Notes: generated by a model from the sequence alone, not told the origin. Shown: positions 16,870-27,719, numbered from the stretch's first letter. The stretch is DNA of 62,500 nucleotides from Gracilaria vermiculophylla (GCA_019155205.2 JAHNZQ020000049.1:1349760-1412259), one strand, 5' to 3'. Numbers and translations: made by a program.

Positions 16870-18759
16870 TCCTACACTCAGAGTTTACAGCTTTTTGATG
16901 GGAATCGATGTGGTGCTCTACGTTGACAGGCAAAGAAGCAACTTGGTGTCTCTATCCCTGCATGTATGTTAAGTAGCTCTCATCTGCCTGGAGGGGCGCT
17001 TTATCTGGGCTCTTCTGAAATGGTCGGCACCTGCTCGAATCAAACATCAAGCAGAAACGGAATGTCTCTCACGGGGTTTTTAATTTGAACTTAGCTGCGT
17101 CTAAACGCTATCCACAGAACTCGTAACGTTTCTTGCCGGTGGTTGGAGGCTGCCCTTTCATGCGTGGACAGTCCCAAATGCGCAGTCTTCACGTCTACTA
17201 GTTTGCTTTGATCCACGACCAAGACCAGCTAAGGTATCACAAGTAACCAACAGCGTAAATCGATAATTTACCAACCAATTTCTAATTAGAAGCATTGTCG
17301 TTAATGGAACAATAAATTGGGTCGCTCCCCATAGTACCATCAATCATTCTCAGAACACATAACTATGTACCTTATCATCCTGGAAATGAATGGGAGGGGG
17401 ATGGTTTCACGCTTCATGCTCTCCGCCGGACTAGTAGTCTAAGAATAAGAACGGGACACTATTTGTTAGGTTTTTCAATTTTTTCCCGACTGAAAGGAAG
17501 AAAGAGTTGTCATTGTGAAGCTGTCGTATTACAGAGGTCTAGCAAGGGAGGAAAAAATGAAGTTCAGACCCTTCGTACAACAACACGGGGCTTCAAGAGT
17601 CGCTTGGAGCTCAGCGAAGGATAAACGGGGTTAACGATTGCAGGAGTGCGCGGCATACCTGGAAGTTCATCATCGTTTTAAATGTGAACAACAACTTTCC
17701 CATTCGTGCTTTTGTACAACGCCTCTCAAATCTGAAGCGGCAATGCCTTTTTCAACCAACGCTGGATAGTTCCGTGCCACCACAAGTCCCGTGTTTTCAG
17801 TCGCTCATGCGAAGGCTTTTATGCTCCATGAACAGATAACTTATCGTTGACCGGGTGCAAAAATCTTGTCGCTGACCTTTGTGAATTAGGACTTTGTGTT
17901 TCTGCGTGACCCTTATAGCAAGACCCACTTGACTACCTAGGATACAGAAAAAACTTAACCATGATATATCGGGCAACATTGAAGAATTTTAGGGGGGTAT
18001 GGCTCTTTGGCGGAAGCCTTACCTCTCTCCATTTCTCAACCGGCGTTCCAAAAGATCATGACAAATTTGACGACTGAGAGCGATCGACTTTGCTTAGCGA
18101 ATCGACCATCATTCTTGCCAATGCTGGTGAAAGTTAGGAGAGTTTGGGATTCAAACGAGATCGCACATTGGCATTTACTGATCCATGTCATCAAATAACT
18201 TTTCATCCTATTTTCTGTGCTCATTTGCTACTCTCTTTTCTTACTTCCAAGAGTTCATTTGCAAATTCGCTCGCCACGATATTACACCCAACTTTGAGGA
18301 TTACCTTTCCGTCTTCTAGAAAATATAGCCTTCTAACTTCTGGCGAACGAAACAGAGCAAGGTGCCGAAATGGTTTTCATAGTGCCCAGATATCGAACGA
18401 ATCATGGGCACAGGTTTTCGTAATTTTGTTGGCGACGTATACGGCAAATTGCGAAACGTTATGAACAGTCTACTATCTTCAACATTTACCAATTCTCTTC
18501 ACACATTTACATCTAAGAACATACATGGACAAGAGATGATGCTCTGCCAACTTCAAACTTGACCCGGAAGTAATTGAAGAGTGCATGAAGGAAGTCATGT
18601 GGATACCCCCCGTTTCTGAGTCCTTTTTAATTGCCTCTCTTGTTTTGACAATTCAGATCGAACATCTGTCGGTTTTGTGTAAACGTCTTTCACAGCATGG
18701 GGTTCAATGGCGGGGCACGTGTTGAGGCGCTCATGAGCAATTGCATATCGATGAGCTTT
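16870..18759. other. Gene-poor AT-balanced intergenic region
   Basis: About 1.9 kb with frequent stops in all frames. I see no gene, tRNA or transposon signature in it. The part next to 16870 is presumably the promoter of the FG-GAP gene. Confidence 0.45.
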
Positions 18760-20109
18760 TCAAAAGTCGTCGGGAGCAAAATGAACTCCTGGGTATCTAT
18801 GTGCTCTATGTCTAGGGCCATCTTTTGAGCCCTTTTCGTGATGATTGTGACCTTGTTGTTGTGAAGTTTTGAGATGCCCAGAATGGGGTGATTTGGCAGA
18901 GTTAGGGGACCGATATGCTTCTCCAGAATGCTCATTCGGTCGTTTGTAATCTGAATTAGCATGATTGTGGGTGCGGTCAGTGTAATCATGGTCACCTGCG
19001 TGGTGCTCGCCAGCATGATTCTCGCCTGCATGATGCTCGCCTGCGTGGTGCTCGACTGCGTGGTGCTCGCCTGCATGATGCTCGCCTGCATGATGCTCGC
19101 CTGAATGGTACTCGCCTGAATGGTACTCGCCTGCGTGGTGCTCGCCCGCTTGGTGTTCGGCCGCATGGTGCTCGCCTGCGTGGTGCTCACCAGCATGGTG
19201 TTCGGCCGCATGGTGCTCACCTGAATGGTGCTCGCCTGCATGGTGCTCATCCGCATGGTGTTCGCCATCATGATGGTCACCCGGGTGATGCTCATCCGCG
19301 TGGTGCTCTTCTGAGTGGCGCTCATCAGATTGGTGTTCCTGCACATAATAGCCGTGTTCATCATGATGATGTGAGTCATGCTCATAATGATGGTGATGGG
19401 GATCATGCTCATCGTAGTGATCTTCATAATGCTCATGATCGTGGTCGTGGTCGTCGTAATGGTGATCATGTTCATGACCTTCAGAGTAGCCATACTGTTC
19501 ATGATGATGAGGGGGCTCTTGCTCGTGTTGAGGATGCTCAAGATGGTGATCGTGTTCATGTCGGGTGGTAGGATGGTCTTCCGTAGCTCGGTCTTCGACG
19601 ACATGATCGTTCAGTTCCTGAGTAGTAGGTGGTTGGTGGGGTTGCTGTTGTTGGTGGTAATCATCATGATGATAGTCTTGGTAACGAAGTTTGTCCTCAT
19701 CGTGAGCCGGGTCGTAGTGCTCTTCCTCAAGCGGCGGATGTTGTTCGTAGTAGTCGCGATACTCGTCGTCAGCCCGATGGTGGTGGTCGTGCTGCCACTG
19801 CTCGTCCAGCGGAGGATCGTAATGGGTATCATGCCAGTCAGGGCGATTGGAGTGCGAGTGAAAATGATCTCCAATCTCCCTGTGCAAGGACAGGGGAGGA
19901 TGTAAGCCAACAATGTCGTGATTTGCAGAGAAGAGCGACAGGGAATAAAATCCAAACAAGAGAAGGACGAAGGCTGCGACAGAGACGACGAGGGCGTTGT
20001 ACGAGTCGACGGACAGATTCAAGCGGGGGTTGTGAAAATTGAGCGACTCGGGATGCTGCTTGGCGTGAGACGGTCTGACGGCGCGACTGCGGAGGTTAGA
20101 CGACATCAT
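18760..20109 (-). CDS. Histidine-rich repeat single-pass membrane protein
   Basis: The protein has 449 residues and starts MMSSNLRSRAVRPSHAKQ. A single hydrophobic segment at about 39-60 (LVVSVAAFVLLLFGFYSLSL) follows a basic N-terminus, giving a type II (lumen or outside C-terminus) orientation. The remaining ~390 residues are dominated by His, Asp, Glu and Tyr, with runs like HHHYEHDSHHHDEHG. Residues about 265-375 are a pentapeptide array of the type EHHAG/EYHSG/EHHAA. The tail is less repetitive (KRPNEHSGEAYRSPNSAKSP). Such His/acid-rich lumenal sequence could bind Zn, Cu, Ni or Fe, or buffer pH; this is inference. No known enzyme domain is present. It diverges from the PDI gene, and both products probably enter the secretory pathway. 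Confidence 0.78.
   Translation of the reverse strand: MMSSNLRSRAVRPSHAKQHPESLNFHNPRLNLSVDSYNALVVSVAAFVLLLFGFYSLSLFSANHDIVGLHPPLSLHREIGDHFHSHSNRPDWHDTHYDPPLDEQWQHDHHHRADDEYRDYYEQHPPLEEEHYDPAHDEDKLRYQDYHHDDYHQQQQPHQPPTTQELNDHVVEDRATEDHPTTRHEHDHHLEHPQHEQEPPHHHEQYGYSEGHEHDHHYDDHDHDHEHYEDHYDEHDPHHHHYEHDSHHHDEHGYYVQEHQSDERHSEEHHADEHHPGDHHDGEHHADEHHAGEHHSGEHHAAEHHAGEHHAGEHHAAEHQAGEHHAGEYHSGEYHSGEHHAGEHHAGEHHAVEHHAGEHHAGENHAGEHHAGDHDYTDRTHNHANSDYKRPNEHSGEAYRSPNSAKSPHSGHLKTSQQQGHNHHEKGSKDGPRHRAHRYPGVHFAPDDF
18985..19320 (-). repeat. 15-bp coding minisatellite (EHHAG pentapeptides)
   Basis: On the plus strand the unit reads CTCGCCTGCGTGGTG with point variants, about 20 units in the coding frame of the His-rich protein. 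The reading frame is kept because the unit is a multiple of three. Confidence 0.85.
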
Positions 20110-20892
20110 GGTCAAGGCGGGCGGACGGCGGCACGCGCGGGCGCAGAGGCGCGAGTGGCAGAGACGATGGCGACGGCCTTAATAGCAGCGGCGGGGGGCG
20201 GTGAATTGAGGAGCGAGAGGCGGCGCGCGCACAGCCACGCGCCGTAGGCAGGCGCGCGCGTCGGGGGGGCAGCGCGCGCACGGGAGCGGGGCGCGAGGCG
20301 AGAGCGCAAGAGAGAAAATGCAGCCAACCGTGCGCGAGTCGGGCGGCGCCGCCACTTGGCGCGCGCGCAGTGGCGCGCGCGGCGGCGCGTGCTGACGGCG
20401 CGCCGTGTCACCGACCACGCGCCCTGCTGCTTCATTGCTCGCCGCGTTTCTCGCGTGCGGGGCGGATACCGGGGCGGCACGGCCGCGCGCGCGGGTAGCC
20501 GTCGCCCCTCGCCAATCAACTCTGCGCGCCGCGCGACGGTGGCTTGTTGTCCTGACGCCGTCCACCTTGCGCCCTTCTGCTGCCGCGCCACTTCTTTTGA
20601 TGTACTCGTGTCCACCGCCGCAACACGTTTCAATCAACAAACGAGTGCCCGAGCCAATCACGCCCCCGCACGCGCACCCAAGTTCTCTGTCGCCTTTTGC
20701 GCATCAAATCAGCGATGTCAGCATTGCTGACCACGCTCCGCGCTCCGCGCTCTCACACCCTCATCTACCTCTCCGTCTTCCGCCCTTGTCACCGCGCGAT
20801 CCGCTGCCGGACTTCGTCACCTCCGTCAGTTGCCTTCAAAAACTGCCCTGCTTCTTCTCACCTTCCCCCCATTCCCTTCCTGCCGCCCAACC
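20110..20892. promoter_or_regulatory. Divergent GC-rich promoter, His-rich protein / PDI
   Basis: 783 bp between head-to-head starts. The left half is GCGC-rich with CTTGGCGCGCGCG elements near 20355. The right half becomes C/T-rich on the plus strand (TCTTCTCACCTTCCCCCCATT) directly before the PDI ATG. No clear TATA box is present. Confidence 0.5.
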
Positions 20893-22458
20893 ATGTTCTC
20901 ATCCCGCCTCTTTCTGCTCTCCGCTCTGGCAGCGCTGCTTTTCTCCGTCTCCGCCGCCGACGATGTCCTCAAGCTCACCAAGAGCAACTTCGCTGATGTT
21001 ATCGCCAAGGAGCCGCTCGTCTTCATCAAATTTTTCGCCCCATGGTGCGGCCACTGCCAGTCCATGAAGGAGGATTTTGAGAAAGTTGCAACGGAAATGA
21101 AAGGCAAGGCCGTGCTAGCCGATGTCGACGCCACCGTGGAAGAGGAGCTTGCCAAACAATACAACATCGACGGATTTCCAACGCTCAAGCTCTTCTCAAA
21201 TGGCGAAGAACTTACAGACTACAACGGCGCTCGTGATAAGGATTCCATAATCAAATTCATCGAGCGCGCAACACTGCCGCCGTATCAGGCCCTTGAAAAT
21301 GCCGAAGCGTTCACCAAATTCACCGCCGACAACTCCGAGAAGCATATAATCGTGTCTGCTGCCTTGGATTCGGCCGCCCTCTCAAAGTTCAAAAAGGCCA
21401 CCTTCAGCATTCGCGACCTTATGCCGGAATCGTTTGAGTTTGCTCATTCGGATGACGCTGCCACTTTCAACATCGATTCCATGTCCAAGGGTGATGTGTA
21501 TCTGCTGCGTCTGGAATCGGACGGAACTCGTCGCGAAATGAAGTATGACCACGCCTCGGACGTCTCCCTCGAGAAGTTCATCAAGGCTGCAGCCCTTCCG
21601 GTTTTCCAGGAGTTTACGCAGGAAAACGCCGAAATGTACACTGAGCTCAACATGCCGCTTGTGATAGGTTTCTACGAGAACTGCGACGGAGAAGAGTGCA
21701 AAGCTCTTGAGGCGATCGCCAAAAAGAAGGTGGACAATGGTAAGGTGGCGTTCGCCTGGGTCAGTTCTGTTGAACTGGTCAGCTTTCAGGAATACGTGGG
21801 TCTCAAGGATGCAGCCGTTCCCATTTGTGCCTACTCTTTCGAGTCTGATGCGCGCTATCTGCTGCCCGAGGACTTCAAGTTTTCAGGAGACGCGCTTGAG
21901 ACATGGGTTGATGATTTGATCGCGGGTAAGGTTTTGCCAGCACGGAAATCGGAACCGATCCCGGAGGAGAACGAGGGGCCCGTGTACACTGTGGTGGGAG
22001 ACACGTGGGATGAAATTGTGCAGGATACTAGCAAGGACGTGATGATTGCGCAGGTGGCTGAATGGTGCGGACATTGTGCCAGGCTGAAGCCAGTCTATGC
22101 TAAGGTGGCTGCGGAACTGAAGAAGGGCGGCGTCGAGCATGTGAAGATGGCATTAATGGAGGCCACTGAAAATGATGCGCCTGAGGATTACAAGGCACGT
22201 GGATTCCCGACCATCCACTTCTTCAAGGCGGGCGAGGAGCAAAAGGGCATGGAGTTTGATGGCGACCGCTCATCAAAAGGGATCATCGAGTGGATTCAAG
22301 AGCACACATCGAAGAAGTTCGAGTTCGATACTTCCACATTGGGCGAAGACCCTGAACCTGAAGAGGAGGAAGAGGAGGACTTAGAAGACGGTGGAGACTT
22401 TGACGAGGGAGACCATATAGAGGAAGTAGAAGAGGAGGACGAGAAGACAGAATTGTAA
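20893..22458 (+). CDS. PDI: Protein disulfide isomerase, four thioredoxin-fold domains, ER lumen
   Basis: The protein has 521 residues and the signal peptide is MFSSRLFLLSALAALLFSVS. The a-b-b'-a' layout is classical. The a domain has APWCGHC (Cys52/Cys55) and cis-Pro in GFPTL. The b and b' domains lack cysteines in active-site position. The a' domain has CGHC (Cys392/Cys395) and cis-Pro in GFPTI. The tail is highly acidic (EEEEEEDLEDGGDF) and ends EKTEL, a KDEL-like ER retrieval signal. It catalyses disulfide formation and isomerisation in secretory proteins. One oddity is that the residue before the second active-site Trp is Glu (AEWCGHC) where the family normally has Pro. The ATG at 20893 has a good context and follows a pyrimidine-rich leader. 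There is no intron. Confidence 0.96.
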   Translation: MFSSRLFLLSALAALLFSVSAADDVLKLTKSNFADVIAKEPLVFIKFFAPWCGHCQSMKEDFEKVATEMKGKAVLADVDATVEEELAKQYNIDGFPTLKLFSNGEELTDYNGARDKDSIIKFIERATLPPYQALENAEAFTKFTADNSEKHIIVSAALDSAALSKFKKATFSIRDLMPESFEFAHSDDAATFNIDSMSKGDVYLLRLESDGTRREMKYDHASDVSLEKFIKAAALPVFQEFTQENAEMYTELNMPLVIGFYENCDGEECKALEAIAKKKVDNGKVAFAWVSSVELVSFQEYVGLKDAAVPICAYSFESDARYLLPEDFKFSGDALETWVDDLIAGKVLPARKSEPIPEENEGPVYTVVGDTWDEIVQDTSKDVMIAQVAEWCGHCARLKPVYAKVAAELKKGGVEHVKMALMEATENDAPEDYKARGFPTIHFFKAGEEQKGMEFDGDRSSKGIIEWIQEHTSKKFEFDTSTLGEDPEPEEEEEEDLEDGGDFDEGDHIEEVEEEDEKTEL

Positions 22459-22930
22459 AGGGTGCGAGCAGTGCGGATCAAGAAGCGCTCGCCGCTGAAT
22501 GCGCTTTTGGTTTTGAGCCCAAGCGGCTCGCTCTGTGCGGCACACGACGCGCAGAGCACTGCACTGTAGACGAGGGCCGAAATCGACGACGCTTTTGAGG
22601 CGTTCGGTGCTGTAGGGTTGCCCCGTTTACGTCGGTGCCGGGTCGCATAACAGGGCCCGTTTTTTTTTTTTTTCCGTTTCGGTTGGCTTGACAGCCGGAA
22701 TAAACGTCATTGGCGCGTAAAGCTCCTCGTCGCCCGCCGCGTGCCTCCTACGGTTGCGAGCTCCCGCAGCGCCGTCGTGTGCGTGCCTACCCCTTCTTCT
22801 CTTCCTCCCTGTGCGCAGTTTATGCTCCGCGACAGCCGTCGCCCTCAACTGCTCGCCACTGCCCCCCGTCGCGATTTGCCTGTGCTACTCAGTCGCCGAG
22901 CCGACGCGTTTTGCGCAACGGCCTGGGCGC
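22459..22930. other. Intergenic; PDI 3' flank and promoter of the UBTD-like gene
   Basis: Contains a T14 run near 22660-22673 and an AATAAA at 22699-22704, which may be the PDI polyadenylation signal although it is 240 nt past the stop. From about 22700 on it is C/T-rich, as in other leaders here. Confidence 0.45.
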
Positions 22931-23455
22931 ATGGGCTGTGCTTCGTCGAAGGATGAGCCCCGCACCGACGGTGCCCCATCCCCGCCCTGGGATGGCCACG
23001 TTCGACCGCCGCGAGCGTGGAAAGTTGAGCCCGCTATCTCGTCCCAACATCTTCAGCGCCTGCGCAACGAGTTTTGGGAGACCAGAGTCGAGGGACGCCC
23101 GGAAATGTGGCAGGCGCTCCGCTTTGCCGCCGAGTCTGAGTCCGTAAGTTCTCGACACCTCCTCGTGCGCCCTTTTCGCCTGTTTCTTACCTGCTTGTGA
23201 GCACTGTCTGCGCAGGATGAATTGAGAGATGAAACTGTCAAGGCCGCTGGATTGAGACCTGCTAATCGTCGATGCACCATGCAGTCTATGTTTGACGAAC
23301 TGGGCGCTATGTACGAGATTCCCGTGTACGCCTTGATTGATCCCTTGAATTTGGATCAGCAACCAGTGCATGAGCAGTTCAAGCATGCTGCCAAAGCCGT
23401 CACTGATTACGTCAATTCGCATGACAAGTCGAAGCGCACGCCGAGAGCATTGTGA
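22931..23455 (+). CDS. UBTD-like protein (DC-UbP N-terminal domain), lipid-anchored, two exons
   Basis: Exons are 22931-23143 and 23216-23455. The 72-nt intron runs from GTAAGT to GCGCAG in phase 0. The joined protein has 150 residues. It matches the N-terminal domain of UBTD1/UBTD2: LQRLRNEFWETRVEGRPEMW, QALRFAAE, then after the junction a segment corresponding to the family's CYDELG.RY..PVY (MFDELGAMYEIPVYALIDP). The N-terminus MGCASSK fits N-myristoylation at Gly2 and palmitoylation at Cys3. Human relatives carry a C-terminal ubiquitin-like domain and bind ubiquitin-pathway enzymes; that domain is absent here. The unspliced frame is open past the donor but loses similarity, so the intron is well supported. 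Confidence 0.85.
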
Positions 23456-26339
23456 TCCATCCGCGCCATCATAACTTATCTTTTTAGGCAACGCCTTTAC
23501 TTTACATCAATGCTTATCACACTACGATTTTGCATTGCTTTTTTCGTCTCAACGTGGTGTATATCTATTTCTTACCTTCATCAAAAAGAACACAGTTTAC
23601 TTGGTGTGTCAAGTGTGTTCACAGACTTTCGGAAATCGTTGGAGTGTAAATGATTGCTAATCAGCGAATGCCGCCAGTTTTCCTCCGACTTAGTGATGTG
23701 TTGTTCATGATCACCGGCGGTAATGATTGGCTGCACACCACGCTGGCCTTCCGTCGTTTCAGCTAGCTGCCCACGTGCGTCATGGCATACCGTCAGCTCT
23801 GTTTCATGGAGAAAAAAGGATCTAAGAATGTCTGGGCTATGGTCATGCCGGCCATCGATCATCTTAACATTGAATGTGCGCATGTGAACATGACACCCCA
23901 ACAATGTACTCTTCTTTAAATTTCAAACAATCTGGAGCCCAGGACACTGCAACGAAGATGAATGTGCCGTATATGTTTTCGAAATAGTTTGACGTTATGT
24001 ACTTAATCTAGTAGTCGAGCCCTTTGTTCACAGGTACAGGTACATTTTGCTGCACGAAGCTTTCTAGATTTTGCTTAGAAAGTAATCCCTCCCAAGATTG
24101 TTCTCCCTTGTGATCGCGAGCTTGTCGTTAGCTTCATAGGCTAGTGCTATACCACGAACAAATATTCTTCGGATATCACACGTTCCGGTATTTTGCTCTG
24201 TGGTTTTAAGTTATGTGGCTTTCAAAGCTCGTTTTTAAGCAGATATAGTTGGCGCACGTAATCTTTGAATTGTTGTCTTCTAAGTGGATCATTTGATCCT
24301 AATATCCTGTCTGGTATGTAGATGAGTAATGTATTCTTTTTCCTAGATCTCTCTAATGCTCGTTTTGGCATTCTTCGTATAATATCGATTCCCTCCGATC
24401 GATATCGAGGAGATGCCCCTGGTTCAGTGGCACCCGGAGTTCCATCGGTGAGAACGAACATTTGCCTTTCTTCCTCAACGTCCTCAATATTGTTCATGGA
24501 TTCGCACACATAGTGTTCTCGAACCATGATGAAGCATTCAACAACGGGCAGTAGTGGTATTTCCAAACTACAACGTACACAATTCGTACAGCCTATATCC
24601 TCTGTTTCGATCCATTCTCCCTGGTACTACATTTCGAGTGCTCCATTTTGTCACGTCGTTCTCGACTAAAGTATTCAAAATTCCTTTACCGGGATCTTCA
24701 CCATGGTATCCTTGATTCTTCTATCCCAAAGTCAAAATCTACCGAGCAGATGGCCATTCTTCCCTCATTTTTGAAAACTTTTTTCAGGACCGTTCGAGGT
24801 TAGAAGTTGACGAATGTACTCAGAAACCATCCCATTTGCTGCTTTCGAAAGACTTGTCGAGATCTTTCACATTTGGGCGGTAATTGTTGGCAACACCTTT
24901 AAATTTTTTTTGCAGTCTGTCATCTCTGATTGAAGGGCCTGGAGATCGACAATTTGCACAAAAATAGTTTTATATCTTGTATAAGCAAAACCATTTCTCC
25001 TATTCCCTCATCACATATATCTAGCTAGTAAAGTACGTGCAGTAATTCTTTTTTTGTTTTCTTGTTTTCTGCAAACTATCGCGACGCATTTTCTTAGTCA
25101 GCGAACATGAGAACAAAAACTGTGCATTAAGGTATCTTTTCTGAATACGTCCAAAATTCATTTGGGAATGGTTTCTTGGTCAAACACCGTCTGACTCTAT
25201 GAAATGCAGGGAAACATATTTATTGAAACCCGAGCTAATGCATCCTACGCTGTTGTATGCTCCCTATCTTTTCGGTTTGCCCTTACATACCCTTCAACAG
25301 GCTACTGCGGTTGATTTGTCTGTCAGTAATTCAGCATCACGGTCTAGTATGTTCTTGCCCCTCCATCTTGCTGTTTTGCTGTTACCTGCCGGATTCTTTT
25401 CTTTCCGTCCAAGTCAAGAACTTCTGCCAAGTCTTTTGGCCAGACAGCCATCCCTTTGATTGTCTTTATTCTTTCAAAAATTCCAAAAAATACCTTCATA
25501 CCCACGCGTCACGAACAACATTTCAATTTATCGACCTCGGTTCAAAACCTAACATAGCAACGTACCAGACAGCACACCATTTGCTCTGAAACAGCCAAGA
25601 AAAGAAGCGCTGGAAAAGGCAATGGTCTTCCTAAGGGAAAAGAAATGATTCCCAGACAGATCTCTGTTTTGATAGGAATTAGAATCTAGAATCCACGTCA
25701 ATAAAAAAGAAAAGATTTTGTTCTATTTGATGGTTTGTGTTTAATGACTTGTATGACCTGAGTCCATTCATGCCTTAAAATTGTGGCCACTTGGAAGGGA
25801 CCCGTCATATGTTTTTGTTTATCCTTGGTCGACCCCATTCGTTGGGAAAAAAGGCTGGCACAGTTGATGTGTCCTAGAGCAGCTATAAAACTACGGGCAG
25901 AGTCTGGGATCCTACGAAAAGTATCGTGTTTTGTTGAATCTAACTCTCCAAATCGTAATGGGATTATGAATGCATAAGAGAAAGCCCACAGGGTAGAGTC
26001 TCGTCTGGCTTATTTTTGGGTCTGTAGGAATTTGAATGAATGATTTACGTGGTAGTCGAAACTTGAACTCGTAGCCCCACAGATTGATGAATTTTAGCTG
26101 GCTCCACTCGTTATAGTTCGATGAAAGAGCACAACGTATATTACTGATCAATTTACATCGTTCAATAGATGGTACCTACGTTTACCTTTTATCTGTTTGT
26201 TAAAATCTTGACATTTATAACACTGACAAGTATATGAATGATAAAAGCCTAGTAATGAAGGCTCTGGACTATTCCTCAAAATACTTTGGCTTTTTAGTCC
26301 GGTGTGATATCTTTATATCACTATGATTGCGACCTAGTT
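23456..26339. other. Large AT-balanced gene-poor region
   Basis: About 2.9 kb with only weak minus-strand open frames (near 23581-23904 and 24222-24527) and AT-rich patches (25000-25090, 25480-25760). I see no tRNA, transposase or known domain. The two minus-strand frames might be relics, or exons of an unrecognised gene. Confidence 0.4.
24222..24527 (-). CDS. Unrecognised open reading frame
   Basis: A 101-residue frame starting MVREHYVCESMNNIEDVEEE. It is charged, with MFVLTDGTPGATEPG in the middle and a basic patch RRMPKRALERSRKKN, and ends RQLYLLKNEL. It stands out from the surrounding stop-rich sequence but has no recognised domain or supporting promoter. It could be chance or an exon. 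Confidence 0.22.
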   Translation of the reverse strand: MVREHYVCESMNNIEDVEEERQMFVLTDGTPGATEPGASPRYRSEGIDIIRRMPKRALERSRKKNTLLIYIPDRILGSNDPLRRQQFKDYVRQLYLLKNEL

Positions 26340-27719
26340 TTAAATATCAATCATTGTAACTGTTTGTTGGGATTGTTCACCATACTCGGGAACAATCACA
26401 TACGTATTATCATTATCAAAAATGTCAGACTCCTGTAGCCCACTTGGACAGCCATGATTCTCATTGCAGCGATAACAGCATTCTTCGTGCGGGAAGGGAT
26501 CAGCCGACGTTGATAATAGAGAAAATGTGTCACAAACTGCTGCGCAGCAATGTTCTAGAGCATTGGTCACAGCAGTTTCACGAGTAAGCCAGACATATCC
26601 AGCAGCACAAGTGACTTGGCGCTCATTAACAAGAAATCGGTCATCTATTTCATCCAGTTCTTCATCAGGAATAGTCGATGTGCTGCCCGAGGAAGCAGAA
26701 ATCAGAGCTTGGTAATTCGCGTCGTCCAGAAAAGTATCGACTGAGTTCACTATTGCAGGAATTGAGTATCTTCCAACGAGCTTGGCGAACTTTGTATGGC
26801 CCCATGAGTTGTATGAAGATAATGAGCTAATTTCATCATCAAAAACAGTCTCAAACGCTTCGACAGAGAACGTTGGTAAGGGAGCCTTTGTGGATGATGC
26901 ATAAATGAAGCCCAAGTTCCTTGAGTACGCTTCTATTAAGCGTACCGGAATACTCAAAGACTCTTTTTCGGTTCTGGTACAACGGACTCCATTGAACGAA
27001 AATCCCACAAAATGCTGTAGCATTTGTGAGATTAAAGGTTTTGAGGCACCGATCCGATACATCTTGATCGATGCCATCCCTAATGCTACAAGTGCTTTCG
27101 TAGCTGGCACAGAATTAGTGGTCGTCAAAGGACCAAACTTCTGATACTCAGAGCATGCCAAATCCTTTTCTGGGTCGTATAAAATCGCGACATTGTTTGG
27201 AAACTTAAAGTCCTCGAACACATAATTTCCTCTTGGCGTGGTCTTCAAACGGTGATCGATAGCAAACCAAAGATCATGCGCATAGGCTTCATCACTGGGA
27301 TCCATATGCGGCAAAGTCGGATATTGTGTGAAGTTCAGAAAGTTGATCTCCGAGTTCAATATCCTAATCTGCTTAAGATAATCTAATGCCCATCTAGCTC
27401 TGTTCTGATAGTCGAAGAGATTATACCAAAGATTTGTCCATACACATGTGGTATTTAGATTGTAGTAAGTGAAATACGAGCTGTATGCGGCGTAATAGTT
27501 GGCGGCATAGACAAATTCCGATTGGGCCACCCTCACTGGTAGCCCACGACGAATAAGGCCGACCTGAGCGTAGTAGGCTTCCATCATAGCACTTCGTATG
27601 GACTGGCACGATGTGGTGGTAGATCGCTGTGCTGCATGAAGTTCTACAGCTGTTGACAAACCAGAGCCGGCAAAGAAAGCAGTCAATAACCCCGAAAGGA
27701 AAAAAGCAAAGACCTTCAT
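26340..27719 (-). CDS. Secreted protein of unknown family
   Basis: The protein has 459 residues. The N-terminus MKVFAFFLSGLLTAFFAGSG is a signal peptide. The body is rich in Tyr/Phe/Asn (FVYAANYYAAYSSYFTYYN), contains N-glycosylation sequons (for example NTT and NFT), and has a block with LWFAIDHRLKTTPRGNYVFE. The C-terminal ~80 residues carry paired cysteines (HCCAAVC, HEECCYRC, NENHGC), suggesting a small disulfide-bonded module. There is no transmembrane helix after the signal peptide. The length and even codon usage make it a convincing gene in an otherwise poor region, but I do not recognise the family. Likely extracellular or vacuolar. Confidence 0.8.
   Translation of the reverse strand: MKVFAFFLSGLLTAFFAGSGLSTAVELHAAQRSTTTSCQSIRSAMMEAYYAQVGLIRRGLPVRVAQSEFVYAANYYAAYSSYFTYYNLNTTCVWTNLWYNLFDYQNRARWALDYLKQIRILNSEINFLNFTQYPTLPHMDPSDEAYAHDLWFAIDHRLKTTPRGNYVFEDFKFPNNVAILYDPEKDLACSEYQKFGPLTTTNSVPATKALVALGMASIKMYRIGASKPLISQMLQHFVGFSFNGVRCTRTEKESLSIPVRLIEAYSRNLGFIYASSTKAPLPTFSVEAFETVFDDEISSLSSYNSWGHTKFAKLVGRYSIPAIVNSVDTFLDDANYQALISASSGSTSTIPDEELDEIDDRFLVNERQVTCAAGYVWLTRETAVTNALEHCCAAVCDTFSLLSTSADPFPHEECCYRCNENHGCPSGLQESDIFDNDNTYVIVPEYGEQSQQTVTMIDI

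Noticed and set aside
18690..19604. Met/Thr/Ile-rich minus-strand frame over the His-rich gene
   Set aside because: It is the shifted frame of the 15-bp repeat; the His-rich frame is longer and has a membrane segment and a plausible start.
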